From a virus: a stretch of 23,949 bases of DNA. Below the pieces are notes generated by a model. The model did not search any database. It was not told the origin of the DNA and saw only the letters and a program-made list of their open reading frames with translations. The stretch lies in the IMG/VR virus record IMGVR_UViG_3300009132_000038, positions 1 to 23,949 of that record, one strand, 5' to 3'. Positions 7,822-14,232 of the stretch are shown in pieces. The position numbers and the translations under genes are program-made. Position 1 is the stretch's first letter. Every line of letters starts with the position of its first letter.

Positions 7822-10773
7822 TTAGCTACTCCCCCATGCTATACTTAGGGCTGAGATGTAGCCAGTCCATGCAGCGTCGGCAACTATTTTAACAACTATG
7901 TTCTCATTCTGCTCAACCGTCTGCGTGACAAAGGTACCCTCATGTGTATCATTGTTAATCTCTAGACCGCCAGGGTCCGGGGTACCAACAAAGGCGCCAT
8001 CGAGATTATTTAGTTGCGCTGGGTCGTTAGCTGTGGCAGATCCTAGGTCGAGCCAGCCTGTCGTCATTGCTGTCGATGTTGTCGGGAGCTTCACGAACAC
8101 GCGAATATTGGTAGCCGACAGCGCAGTGGTAGCTGGGACAATGCGCGTACTAGTATCTCCTGTAAAACTTATACGGAAATTAGTCTGGGAGGCTGCGCCG
8201 GTTTGAGTAAAGTATCGGAAGAAGGTACGAGTTCCCGAAATACTTGAATAATCTACATTCCCGGCGGGGCCGTTTGCAATAGCACTAAAGTCCCCACTAT
8301 TAGGAATATCTCCATCAATAGGTGAATACAGTCTCTGATTGTAGAACAGCAAGCCGTCTATTGTGAGAAGAGAGTCGCTAGAGGTCCAGGCATTAGCCGC
8401 ATCAACTACATCCGCTTGTGCGGCATAAGAGGATAGACTACCAGAGTCAAGTCGATAGTTTTCTCGCCTAAATGTTTCGCTAGTGGTAGTAGAGTTGTTG
8501 GATCTGTTGTATGCAAGAAGACTACTAATTGTCTCTGCTCCTCCGTTGGAGAGGTTAGACTTTAGTGGGTGAGCTACATTGACTCCTGCGCCGATAGAAC
8601 TATCCAAAATTGAAGTCCCATCCACAGTAAGACTTCCGGTAAGCTGAAGGATTTTTCCTTCGTCTTCGCTCCCTACTGAGATGCTAGGCATAGAAACAGA
8701 AGGAATGGAGCCATTCGTAACCGTATAAGAAATATTAGTAGAAGTGTAAACATTTCTATAGGCATTGGATACATCCACTCGGTATTCTGCTGTGCCGCCC
8801 GTATGATACTTTACCCCGGATAGACGTAAGTCTCCCGTCATGGATAAAGAATCTAGCACACTATTGGATGCTGCGAGGGCGTTGCTATTCGAATCATTAA
8901 CCCACGCCACATAGTTAGTGGTTCTGTCAAATGTAGATGAGGTGTGAATCACGCGCAGATAATTCCACCCCTCCTGCTGGTCGGCAGCTGTCACCTTGTA
9001 CTTACCGGTGCGGTGCTGGAATAGGTCCAGCTCTGTTCCATCATCAAATTCTGCTGATCCGGTCTGACTAAGGTCATAGAATCCGGATCCATTACCATTA
9101 AGGTCTGTACCCGTACCAGAACCAGGGACACCAGTGCCGACACTTGAGTCGGTCATCGACGCAGTATGGAGTGTGGCACCATTAACCTCCAACACAAGGT
9201 TTCCCTTATTAGCATCACCAAAAGAGTTAGCCGGGTAGTTGACCCCATCTGCTCCAACGTCTTCGTTGAGATCGCCGTTTATTACGGTGCTGCCATTGAA
9301 GGTGCCGCGGCGTAAATTGTTCCCACTGATTGAGGTACTGTAAGTTCCATTGATATCAACTGCGGAGAATCCCGCTGTTGTCCCCACATTAGTATAGCCG
9401 CTAATTCCCTGTGAGGCGCCAAAGGAAAGTTCTGCTGAGACGCCTGTATCATCGCAATCAATATCATCTAGATTCGGCGCTGGTCCCGGAGAGAGAGCCT
9501 TAAGAATTTCATTGAAGCGGTCGACGGCGGTGCCAACAGGAGTTGTATTGGTGAAATCTGCAAAGAGACCATCGGCATAGGTGGAGTCTTCTGCGGCGCC
9601 TATTGTCAAGGCAGTTAATTCAGCTCCATCTCCATAGAAAGCTGATGCCGAAACATTAACACTAGCGGACAGGGAGCCGCTAATTGAAACCTTGTGGTCG
9701 GGAGCGGTGGTGCCACCAATAGCTAGACTACTCGTCACATATGCACTAGATCCGTCAATAACCGTAAAGATACCATCAACGGAACTACCTCCGCCGACTG
9801 ACGAGGTGACGATAATATTGTTTTGTGCATCCAGAGCCAAGAAACTTCCTAGCCCAGCTACTGTTCCAGAGGTCGGCAACAAATTAGCATAGGAAGAGGA
9901 AGCAGTAGTGCTATAAATTATAGATGATGACACCGAATTGGAAGCCGTAAGGCTCCCAGTTATTACCATAGAATTGGAAGCTGTTAGAAAAGTAAAATTA
10001 GCTGTGCCGGCAAATACTCCAGCGCCGGCTTGAAGTTGTACAGACCCAGCTGGTCCGGCCGCATTCTGCCCGGAGGCGGCTATTGTTATTGTGCTGTTTG
10101 CCCCTCCGTCAGTAATTGTAATGCCCTCGCCGGCTGTAAGCACACGCTCGTTGGGTAGCTTGGTATCCGGTGTCACCGTTATATAACTGGCCGCTAGTGG
10201 CGGATAGGGCGCGGGGCGCGGAGCGGGATTGTCGACTTCGCCTGCCTGTTCCGCAGGAGTAACCGGGCGGTCGACTGCGGGCATCACGCGGAAGGTGCCC
10301 TTGCGAGCCCGCACACACTCTGCGGCGATCTGGAATTTATGTTCTACTTGTCCGAAGTAATATCGGGTATCATCAAAGGTCTTGACGATTTCATAGAAGA
10401 ACTCGCCATACTGGATAAAGTCACCAACTCGGACGTAAAGATTTTGATCTTCAGTGATCCGGCGTTCGCTAAAATATACAGTTAATTTGGTCTGATATTC
10501 ATATCCGAACTTTTCGTTACTTTGTTCGTTCGCCACATCAACGTATGCATAAACGCGGACTGGCGGGAGAGAAACTTTCTCAACGGCCTCGCCGTAGGTT
10601 TCGTTAAAGTTGGATTCTTCAGTACTTATAGGATAATAAGCAATGGGTTGTCCGATGACCCTTTCGGAAAGTTCATCATTAACCTGTTTTACTAAATCAC
10701 GTTCTTTTTTCCCGAAGAACATCGGGGCTGGGGGAGCCGCCGGTTGATTCCACTTGTTTTTTGGATCTGACAT
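7822..10773 (-). CDS. Putative neck/head-closure domain fused to a long fibre
   Basis: 983 aa with two distinct parts. Residues about 1-165 are non-repetitive and charged (NKWNQP; FFGKKERDLVKQVNDELSER; VRVGDFIQYGEFFYEIVK; RYYFGQVEHKFQIAAEC). The pattern 'GD-(I)-x-Y-(G)-x-x-(F/Y)-EIV', followed by beta strands, recalls small head-closure/adaptor proteins of phage necks. A Pro-rich linker follows (about 168-192). Residues about 200-983 are Ser/Thr/Gly-rich fibre sequence with a module matching the neighbouring fibre (LPTSGTVAGLGSFLALDAQN against PVSGTMAGPGSYLSLDANN) and the segment DGLFADFTNTTPVGTAVDRF. I infer a fibre anchored at the neck, formally like T4 whiskers (fibritin), but not homologous by eye. 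The start is ATG with AGGAGG. A second AAGGAGG lies 25 bp further upstream, overlapping the previous stop codon. Confidence 0.75.
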   Translation of the reverse strand: MSDPKNKWNQPAAPPAPMFFGKKERDLVKQVNDELSERVIGQPIAYYPISTEESNFNETYGEAVEKVSLPPVRVYAYVDVANEQSNEKFGYEYQTKLTVYFSERRITEDQNLYVRVGDFIQYGEFFYEIVKTFDDTRYYFGQVEHKFQIAAECVRARKGTFRVMPAVDRPVTPAEQAGEVDNPAPRPAPYPPLAASYITVTPDTKLPNERVLTAGEGITITDGGANSTITIAASGQNAAGPAGSVQLQAGAGVFAGTANFTFLTASNSMVITGSLTASNSVSSSIIYSTTASSSYANLLPTSGTVAGLGSFLALDAQNNIIVTSSVGGGSSVDGIFTVIDGSSAYVTSSLAIGGTTAPDHKVSISGSLSASVNVSASAFYGDGAELTALTIGAAEDSTYADGLFADFTNTTPVGTAVDRFNEILKALSPGPAPNLDDIDCDDTGVSAELSFGASQGISGYTNVGTTAGFSAVDINGTYSTSISGNNLRRGTFNGSTVINGDLNEDVGADGVNYPANSFGDANKGNLVLEVNGATLHTASMTDSSVGTGVPGSGTGTDLNGNGSGFYDLSQTGSAEFDDGTELDLFQHRTGKYKVTAADQQEGWNYLRVIHTSSTFDRTTNYVAWVNDSNSNALAASNSVLDSLSMTGDLRLSGVKYHTGGTAEYRVDVSNAYRNVYTSTNISYTVTNGSIPSVSMPSISVGSEDEGKILQLTGSLTVDGTSILDSSIGAGVNVAHPLKSNLSNGGAETISSLLAYNRSNNSTTTSETFRRENYRLDSGSLSSYAAQADVVDAANAWTSSDSLLTIDGLLFYNQRLYSPIDGDIPNSGDFSAIANGPAGNVDYSSISGTRTFFRYFTQTGAASQTNFRISFTGDTSTRIVPATTALSATNIRVFVKLPTTSTAMTTGWLDLGSATANDPAQLNNLDGAFVGTPDPGGLEINNDTHEGTFVTQTVEQNENIVVKIVADAAWTGYISALSIAWGSS

Positions 10774-10804
10774 TCCGCAGCCCTCCTATAGAGTAATTAC
10801 CTCC

Positions 10805-11215
10805 TTACCCTACAAGAGCCCCTAAAGATCCAGACCAGTTGGAGCCGGAAGGAGAAACAGACTGATTGTTGATAGCTGTGGTGGGGATTCCCGTGAGTCC
10901 CGCTACGACACTACAATGGTCGGAACCGGAGACCCAGATCTCGGTCACCTTAAGCTCTAATACCGTCATACTGTTGCTGACCTCATAAAAATTAGAGGTC
11001 AGTCCATTTTCGGAAAATGCAACTTTCATGGGGGTGGCGCTTTCGCCAGCGCTGTCACCATTCTGTACGCTAACCCATCTTGTCACTTGCGGGAAGGTAA
11101 TTCGAATCGGAGGATTTCCGGCGCGGCAATTAAGGGCGCCGGTCACATAGGGTACTCCTGAAACCTGAAATGATCCTACTGCGCCTAGTCCTGGTTTGTA
11201 ATTATAAGTTGACAT
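10805..11215 (-). CDS. Small conserved virion-type protein
   Basis: 136 aa, beginning MSTYNYKPGLGAVGSFQVSG. It is beta-rich, with alternating hydrophobic and Ser/Thr/Gly residues, one Cys in the first third (GALNCRAG) and one in DHCSVVAG, and a Gly/Ser-rich C-terminus (GSNWSGSLGALVG). There is no signal peptide or membrane segment. It lies between bS21 and the neck-fibre gene and follows a small hairpin and a promoter-like motif, with CGGAG as ribosome binding site. Composition suggests a virion beta-sandwich, for instance a head decoration or fibre-base protein. I do not recognise a named family, so the role is inferred from composition and context. Confidence 0.7.
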   Translation of the reverse strand: MSTYNYKPGLGAVGSFQVSGVPYVTGALNCRAGNPPIRITFPQVTRWVSVQNGDSAGESATPMKVAFSENGLTSNFYEVSNSMTVLELKVTEIWVSGSDHCSVVAGLTGIPTTAINNQSVSPSGSNWSGSLGALVG

Positions 11216-11230
11216 TCTCTATCTCCGTCT

Positions 11231-11239
11231 AATAAATAG
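11231..11239 (-). promoter_or_regulatory. Candidate late promoter-like motif CTATTTATT
   Basis: Minus strand CTATTTATT immediately downstream of the hairpin at 11240-11254 and 15 nt before the start codon at 11215. It is identical to 3710-3718. The short distance to the start codon would allow only a very short leader. Confidence 0.25.
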
Positions 11240-11254
11240 ACGCCACCTGGGCGT
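11240..11254. terminator. Weak hairpin just after the bS21 stop codon
   Basis: ACGCC-ACCTG-GGCGT is a perfect 5-bp stem with a 5-nt loop. On the minus strand it is followed by CTATTTATT and on the plus strand by TTTATC, so it could work weakly in either direction. It begins one base past the bS21 stop and may dampen read-through from the head genes into the fibre genes. Confidence 0.4.
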
Positions 11255-11255
11255 T

Positions 11256-11477
11256 TTATCTAAACAATTTTTGTTGTTTCTTTCTTTCTAGTTTGCGGCG
11301 CTCTCTTCGGGCAGCTTCAGACTTAAGCTTTTTACTTATTGAAGGCTTAATATAATGATCTGTTTTAGAGCGATAGAGCTTTACAATACCTTCTTTCTTG
11401 CACTTACGATTAAAGCGGCGGATTAATCTCTCAGATGTTTCTCCGCGTCGTAGATCTACTTTCACATTTACTGGCAC
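11256..11477 (-). CDS. rpsU: Phage-encoded small-subunit ribosomal protein bS21
   Basis: 73 aa, the size of bacterial bS21. The bS21 pattern is clear. After a short strand comes RRGETSERLIRRFNRKCKKE (residues 10-29), equivalent to the '(E)..(D/E).aLrRFkR.cek.Gi' core. Then come GIVKLYRSKTDHYIKPS and a strongly basic C-terminal helix (KKLKSEAARRERRKLERKK). bS21 binds the 30S platform near the anti-Shine-Dalgarno end of 16S rRNA and affects initiation. The start codon is GTG at 11475-11477, three bases after the stop of the preceding gene, with a modest AGGT ribosome binding site, so translation is probably coupled to that gene. bS21 homologues are known in some aquatic phages. I infer that it replaces or supplements host bS21 to favour phage mRNAs. 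The identification is strong; the function in infection is inference. Confidence 0.9.
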   Translation of the reverse strand: MPVNVKVDLRRGETSERLIRRFNRKCKKEGIVKLYRSKTDHYIKPSISKKLKSEAARRERRKLERKKQQKLFR

Positions 11478-11480
11478 AAC

Positions 11481-11930
11481 TTACCTACTTTCTTTCTTTA
11501 CATCGCTCATATGAGCATTCCAGTTTCTTCCAACACTTCCGAATAGATTTCCAATATCTACGCCCGCATCATTTGGCGCTTGGCCAGATAGGGGACTAGC
11601 TGATTGTGCTGGACTTGACTGTGCTGGGGCTGGTGTAGTGCCCTCAAAGAGATTAACTCCATTGTAGGCTTCTCCACCGATAGCGGACATCAACTTAGTC
11701 CGATGCTCCTGAAGCTTGGAGGCTTGTTGCTCACTGAACGCATTTTTCTGCATGCGCTCTAGTTGGGGGTCGGGGGTTTCCACCTTCTGCTCTACTATGG
11801 GCTGAGTGGATGACATTCCCCTTACAACCTCAGCAATGATACCTGAGATCATCCCATCTTCCATGAGAGACTCTTTGATACACTCGTGGACGAGTGGCTT
11901 GATTAGTTTCTTAAATTCTGACTTCTTCAT
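11481..11930 (-). CDS. Prohead core-region protein of unknown function
   Basis: 149 aa. The N-terminus is amphipathic and basic (MKKSEFKKLIKPLVHECIKE), followed by SLMEDGMISGIIAEVVRG. The first part resembles the short targeting helices of T4 internal head proteins, and LMED contains a possible gp21-type cut site. Residues about 50-85 are charged and helical. The C-terminal half is Ala/Pro/Ser-rich and probably disordered (TPAPAQSSPAQSASPLSGQ). The ATG overlaps the protease stop codon (ATGA), so the gene is coupled to 21 and sits where T4-like phages place core proteins. I infer an internal or core head protein; no family is recognised with certainty. Confidence 0.7.
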   Translation of the reverse strand: MKKSEFKKLIKPLVHECIKESLMEDGMISGIIAEVVRGMSSTQPIVEQKVETPDPQLERMQKNAFSEQQASKLQEHRTKLMSAIGGEAYNGVNLFEGTTPAPAQSSPAQSASPLSGQAPNDAGVDIGNLFGSVGRNWNAHMSDVKKESR

Positions 11931-12529
11931 TTCTCACCGACGATCTCGTTCATTAACGTAATGATCTTATTGTTCTTCTCGACTTGTTCGTTTACAAGCT
12001 TGCCTTCCGACAAAGCAATAAAAGCATTGGGCGTAGAGGGCTCTGACACAATATCAAAACAGATGAGCTGAAAATCATCTTCAACGATTGTCTCGCCCAT
12101 TCTTTCACTTACGGATCCCATGCCGCGGGAGGAGATGCCGATCTTAACGCCAGCATCCACTAGCGAGCGGAGGATCTGTCCTGCGGGGGTATCCAGTACT
12201 TTGCACTTCCCCATTACCTTTGGACCTTCCATCCAAATATCAATTACCATATGTGACACATTGGCTAGATTAACGATAGAAGAATCGGGGTGGTCAAGCT
12301 CACCCAGGGCACGATTGTCATCTACGATTTGCTTATACTTGCCGACTTCGCGCTCCATTACGCCCATAGGGTACTTGCGCTTGTTTCCATTGGGCCGGTC
12401 TGCTTCCTGCAGTTTCCCAGTTAGAATCATGCCACCCTCTTTAACAAAGCGCTTCTCAGCCTCTGTCAGTAAGTCCTGACAGACGCCGCCTTCGCATAGT
12501 TCATAAAATTCTCGTAATAGTTGTGCCAT
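11927..12529 (-). CDS. 21: Prohead maturation protease, T4 gp21-like
   Basis: 200 aa, close to T4 gp21 (212 aa). The serine protease signature of the gp21/herpesvirus assemblin-like fold is present: GELDHPDSS with His80, and VKIGISSRGMGSV with Ser133/Ser134. A third conserved acidic segment lies in FDIVSEPSTPNAF. The N-terminus contains LLTE23/Ala, a site of the kind gp21 cuts, which suggests self-processing. It would be packed in the prohead core and cut scaffold, capsid and internal proteins before DNA packaging. It overlaps the following gene by 4 bp and lies 15 bp after the gene at 12545. In T4 it is directly followed by 22; here bS21 and fibre genes intervene. Confidence 0.95.
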   Translation of the reverse strand: MAQLLREFYELCEGGVCQDLLTEAEKRFVKEGGMILTGKLQEADRPNGNKRKYPMGVMEREVGKYKQIVDDNRALGELDHPDSSIVNLANVSHMVIDIWMEGPKVMGKCKVLDTPAGQILRSLVDAGVKIGISSRGMGSVSERMGETIVEDDFQLICFDIVSEPSTPNAFIALSEGKLVNEQVEKNNKIITLMNEIVGEK

Positions 12530-12542
12530 TGTTTATTCTTCC

Positions 12543-12572
12543 GATTATCGCAAACTTGCGATAATCTTTTTT
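12543..12572 (+). terminator. 24-bp perfect palindrome followed by T6 on the plus strand
   Basis: GATTATCGCAA-AC-TTGCGATAATC (12543-12566) is a perfect 11-bp inverted repeat followed by TTTTTT (12567-12572) on the plus strand. That is the form of an intrinsic terminator for plus-strand RNA, although every nearby gene is on the minus strand. It overlaps the last codons and stop of the gene at 12545-13255. It could block antisense transcription, act as a dyad operator, or form an mRNA hairpin ahead of gene 21. Confidence 0.6.
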
Positions 12573-13255
12573 CCCCACGCCTTCCACTCGTCGCGCGTCC
12601 TAAACTCTGCCTCACGATTTTTGTCCCCGAAAGCCTTAAGCTGCTCCTTCGCCATCTCACCGCCGGGGTCGCGCTTCTCGGCGGCTTGCAGGTATTCTTT
12701 TGCTGCTTTCTCAATGCTCTTCCCGCTAAAGGAGGCATGCACCATGTCACGCATCCAATCTTCGAATCCCGAGCCACCAGGATAGTATTGGTGTCCTTTG
12801 TGACGCCAGATATTGCCTGCCGTGCTGATTGTGCTGTTATCCCATGGATCCCTGTTGCCGCCAAGAAACCCTCCAAAGAAACCTTCTTCAATCTCGCCGT
12901 GTTCTTGAGAATGGGTGCGGTCTCTGTTCTTCCACTTATCCATTTCGATGTCATCCTTAACTCCCTGCCGGCGGCGGGCTGCGTCGGCTCTCTTGCGCTT
13001 ATCGTAGCGGTCCTGGGCCATCCTGGCTTTTGAGCCACCGAACGCGTTATATATCGCGTCGTCCGAGTCCGATGAGGATCCTCCATCTCGGTCAGCCAAG
13101 CGCTTCGCCTGGGCCAAGCGCTGGATCATGGACATCTCGTCTAATCCCTCTTCGATCTCTTCTTCCTCAAGTCGGGAACCATCATCATTACGATTCACGG
13201 TCTCATTCAAGAAGTATCTTGGATCTATTCGTTTTACATTTTTTCTGCGTGCCAT
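12545..13255 (-). CDS. Charged head-cluster protein of unknown function
   Basis: 236 aa, strongly charged and probably largely disordered or helical. The N-terminus is basic (MARRKNVKRIDPRYFLNETV) and contains FLNE/T, a possible prohead-protease site. Two acidic motifs follow: EEEEIEEGLDEMSMIQRLAQ and GEIEEGFFGGFLGG. A similar DIEEGLDDLG occurs in the protein at 13678-14229. The middle is Arg/Lys/Asp-rich; the C-terminal third (SIEKAAKEYLQAAEK ... WKAWGKKIIASLR) looks helical. No enzymatic motif is seen. Its place directly before the protease and its motifs suggest a core or internal head protein. The gene has AAGGGA before its ATG, and its end carries the palindrome at 12543-12566. Confidence 0.65.
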   Translation of the reverse strand: MARRKNVKRIDPRYFLNETVNRNDDGSRLEEEEIEEGLDEMSMIQRLAQAKRLADRDGGSSSDSDDAIYNAFGGSKARMAQDRYDKRKRADAARRRQGVKDDIEMDKWKNRDRTHSQEHGEIEEGFFGGFLGGNRDPWDNSTISTAGNIWRHKGHQYYPGGSGFEDWMRDMVHASFSGKSIEKAAKEYLQAAEKRDPGGEMAKEQLKAFGDKNREAEFRTRDEWKAWGKKIIASLR

Positions 13256-13259
13256 TGTT

Positions 13260-13364
13260 TTAATTCCCTTGAATTTTAAAGTTTAACGTGGGGGCTCTCA
13301 CCCCCACATAAAGTATGCTACCCGAGCAGCAACGTCGGACAGGCTGGATTAACCATTTTTTCAT
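13260..13364 (-). CDS. Possible 34-aa peptide behind a strong ribosome binding site
   Basis: ATG at 13362-13364 overlaps the stop of the preceding gene (ATGA) and has an excellent AAAGGAGGTGA site 6 nt away. It encodes 34 residues beginning MKKWLIQPVRRCCSGS and ending NFKIQGN before TAA. The start signal is among the best in the window, which argues for translation. Against it, the peptide has no recognisable features beyond a basic N-terminus and a CC pair, and the frame runs through a GC-rich hairpin (13288-13307). Without it the gap 13256-13360 would be empty, in a region where genes otherwise abut. Not recognised. Confidence 0.4.
   Translation of the reverse strand: MKKWLIQPVRRCCSGSILYVGVRAPTLNFKIQGN
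13288..13307. terminator. GC-rich 7-bp hairpin, possible weak terminator
   Basis: GTGGGGG-CTCTCA-CCCCCAC is a perfect stem. No clear U-run follows on the minus strand (it continues GTTAAACTTT), so termination would be weak. It could instead stabilise or punctuate the mRNA between the membrane protein and the core-protein genes. Confidence 0.4.
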
Positions 13365-13678
13365 GATTCACCTCCTTTGTGGATCACACGGATCCCATAA
13401 TCATCCACTAACATACTAAGAAAGTAGGATGTTCCAGCGCTAATACACCCATATAGAAATGCATCTACGAGCGTATAGTCAAAGTTAAATAGTTCTGTAT
13501 AGGGACTAATGCCCCACAGAAACACACCAACCCAGAATCCCATGCACAAATGGCAATGGAATAAACGACCGAAGCCACCCATTGATTTGCAGGGTGGGCG
13601 GATCTTATTAAAGATGTGTCCGTGAATAATAATAAAGGTCATGCCGTAAGCGGCAAGCACAAAATGTAATAGTTCCAT
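13361..13678 (-). CDS. Small membrane protein with a CxxC motif (DUF1360-like)
   Basis: 105 aa. A hydrophobic N-terminal segment (LLHFVLAAYGMTFIIIHG, residues 3-20) is followed by Cys30 and HCHLCMGFWVGVFLWG (41-56), then a second hydrophobic segment (about 71-90) and a short polar tail. 'C-x2-C-x-GFW-x-G' after a first membrane helix resembles small phage membrane proteins of the DUF1360 type. The paired cysteines might bind metal or form a disulphide. The ATG overlaps the upstream stop by one base (TAATG). It is odd to find a membrane protein among head-core genes. It could act in superinfection exclusion or membrane-associated prohead assembly, both speculative. Confidence 0.7.
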   Translation of the reverse strand: MELLHFVLAAYGMTFIIIHGHIFNKIRPPCKSMGGFGRLFHCHLCMGFWVGVFLWGISPYTELFNFDYTLVDAFLYGCISAGTSYFLSMLVDDYGIRVIHKGGES

Positions 13679-14229
13679 TAAATCTTCTTTCTTTCTTGGA
13701 GAGCTTCTATAGCCTCCGTTCCTATATCAGCTATAGCATCGCCGAGTGTTTCCGGAGTTACTGCACCACTTACTAGTTTGCTCACTGTTTTGATGGCTCC
13801 GGGGGAGAACTCACCTCCCTGAATCATCAGGGCGCCGAGTGCCAGCCCTAGAGCTGCTGGGGCAGCTTTTGCCAGGAGGCGTCCGGCATTGGATGAGTTT
13901 AGAAATCTTTCTATCTTGGCGCTAGCGTCTAGTCCCAGTCCTGCCACTGAGCGCCCCAGGTCGTCTAGACCTTCTTCAATATCAACTTCCACCTCTTCAT
14001 CACCGGTAACTTCTTCAAACATATCTGAAAGAGCGCTCATGAGCGGACCGATATCAGTGTCGGTGGTGATTTGCTGAATAACCTTCTCTACTCTCTGCTG
14101 GTCGGTTTCGGTCGCAAGAGCTTTTAGCAAAGCCATAGCATCTTGAGGATCCTCTTTATACTGGGGCGCCTCTTCCTCTGTCAAGCGAAAGGCTCTCCAG
14201 CTCTCCATGATGAGTTTCATTTCACTCAT
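13678..14229 (-). CDS. Probable internal head protein with a targeting-like N-terminus
   Basis: 183 aa. The first 20 residues (MSEMKLIMESWRAFRLTEEE) form a short amphipathic helix ending at Leu-Thr-Glu. This strongly recalls the T4 capsid targeting sequence of internal proteins, which is cut by gp21 after Glu. Residues about 50-95 are acidic, including DIEEGLDDLG. A hydrophobic stretch (LLAKAAPAALGLALGALMI, about 118-136) could be membrane-active or buried. The C-terminus is helical (ALQERKKI). M4 is an alternative start; neither start has a convincing ribosome binding site. I infer an internal or core protein possibly ejected with the DNA. The hydrophobic helix also leaves room for a membrane role. 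Confidence 0.65.
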   Translation of the reverse strand: MSEMKLIMESWRAFRLTEEEAPQYKEDPQDAMALLKALATETDQQRVEKVIQQITTDTDIGPLMSALSDMFEEVTGDEEVEVDIEEGLDDLGRSVAGLGLDASAKIERFLNSSNAGRLLAKAAPAALGLALGALMIQGGEFSPGAIKTVSKLVSGAVTPETLGDAIADIGTEAIEALQERKKI

Positions 14230-14232
14230 GGT

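Noticed and set aside
12466-13086. Minus-strand 206-codon frame overlapping the gene at 12545-13255
   Set aside because: It is a different frame of the same strand, with random-looking Arg/Thr-rich translation, and it would overlap the protease start. The 12545-13255 frame has a ribosome binding site, proper junctions and motifs shared with a neighbour.
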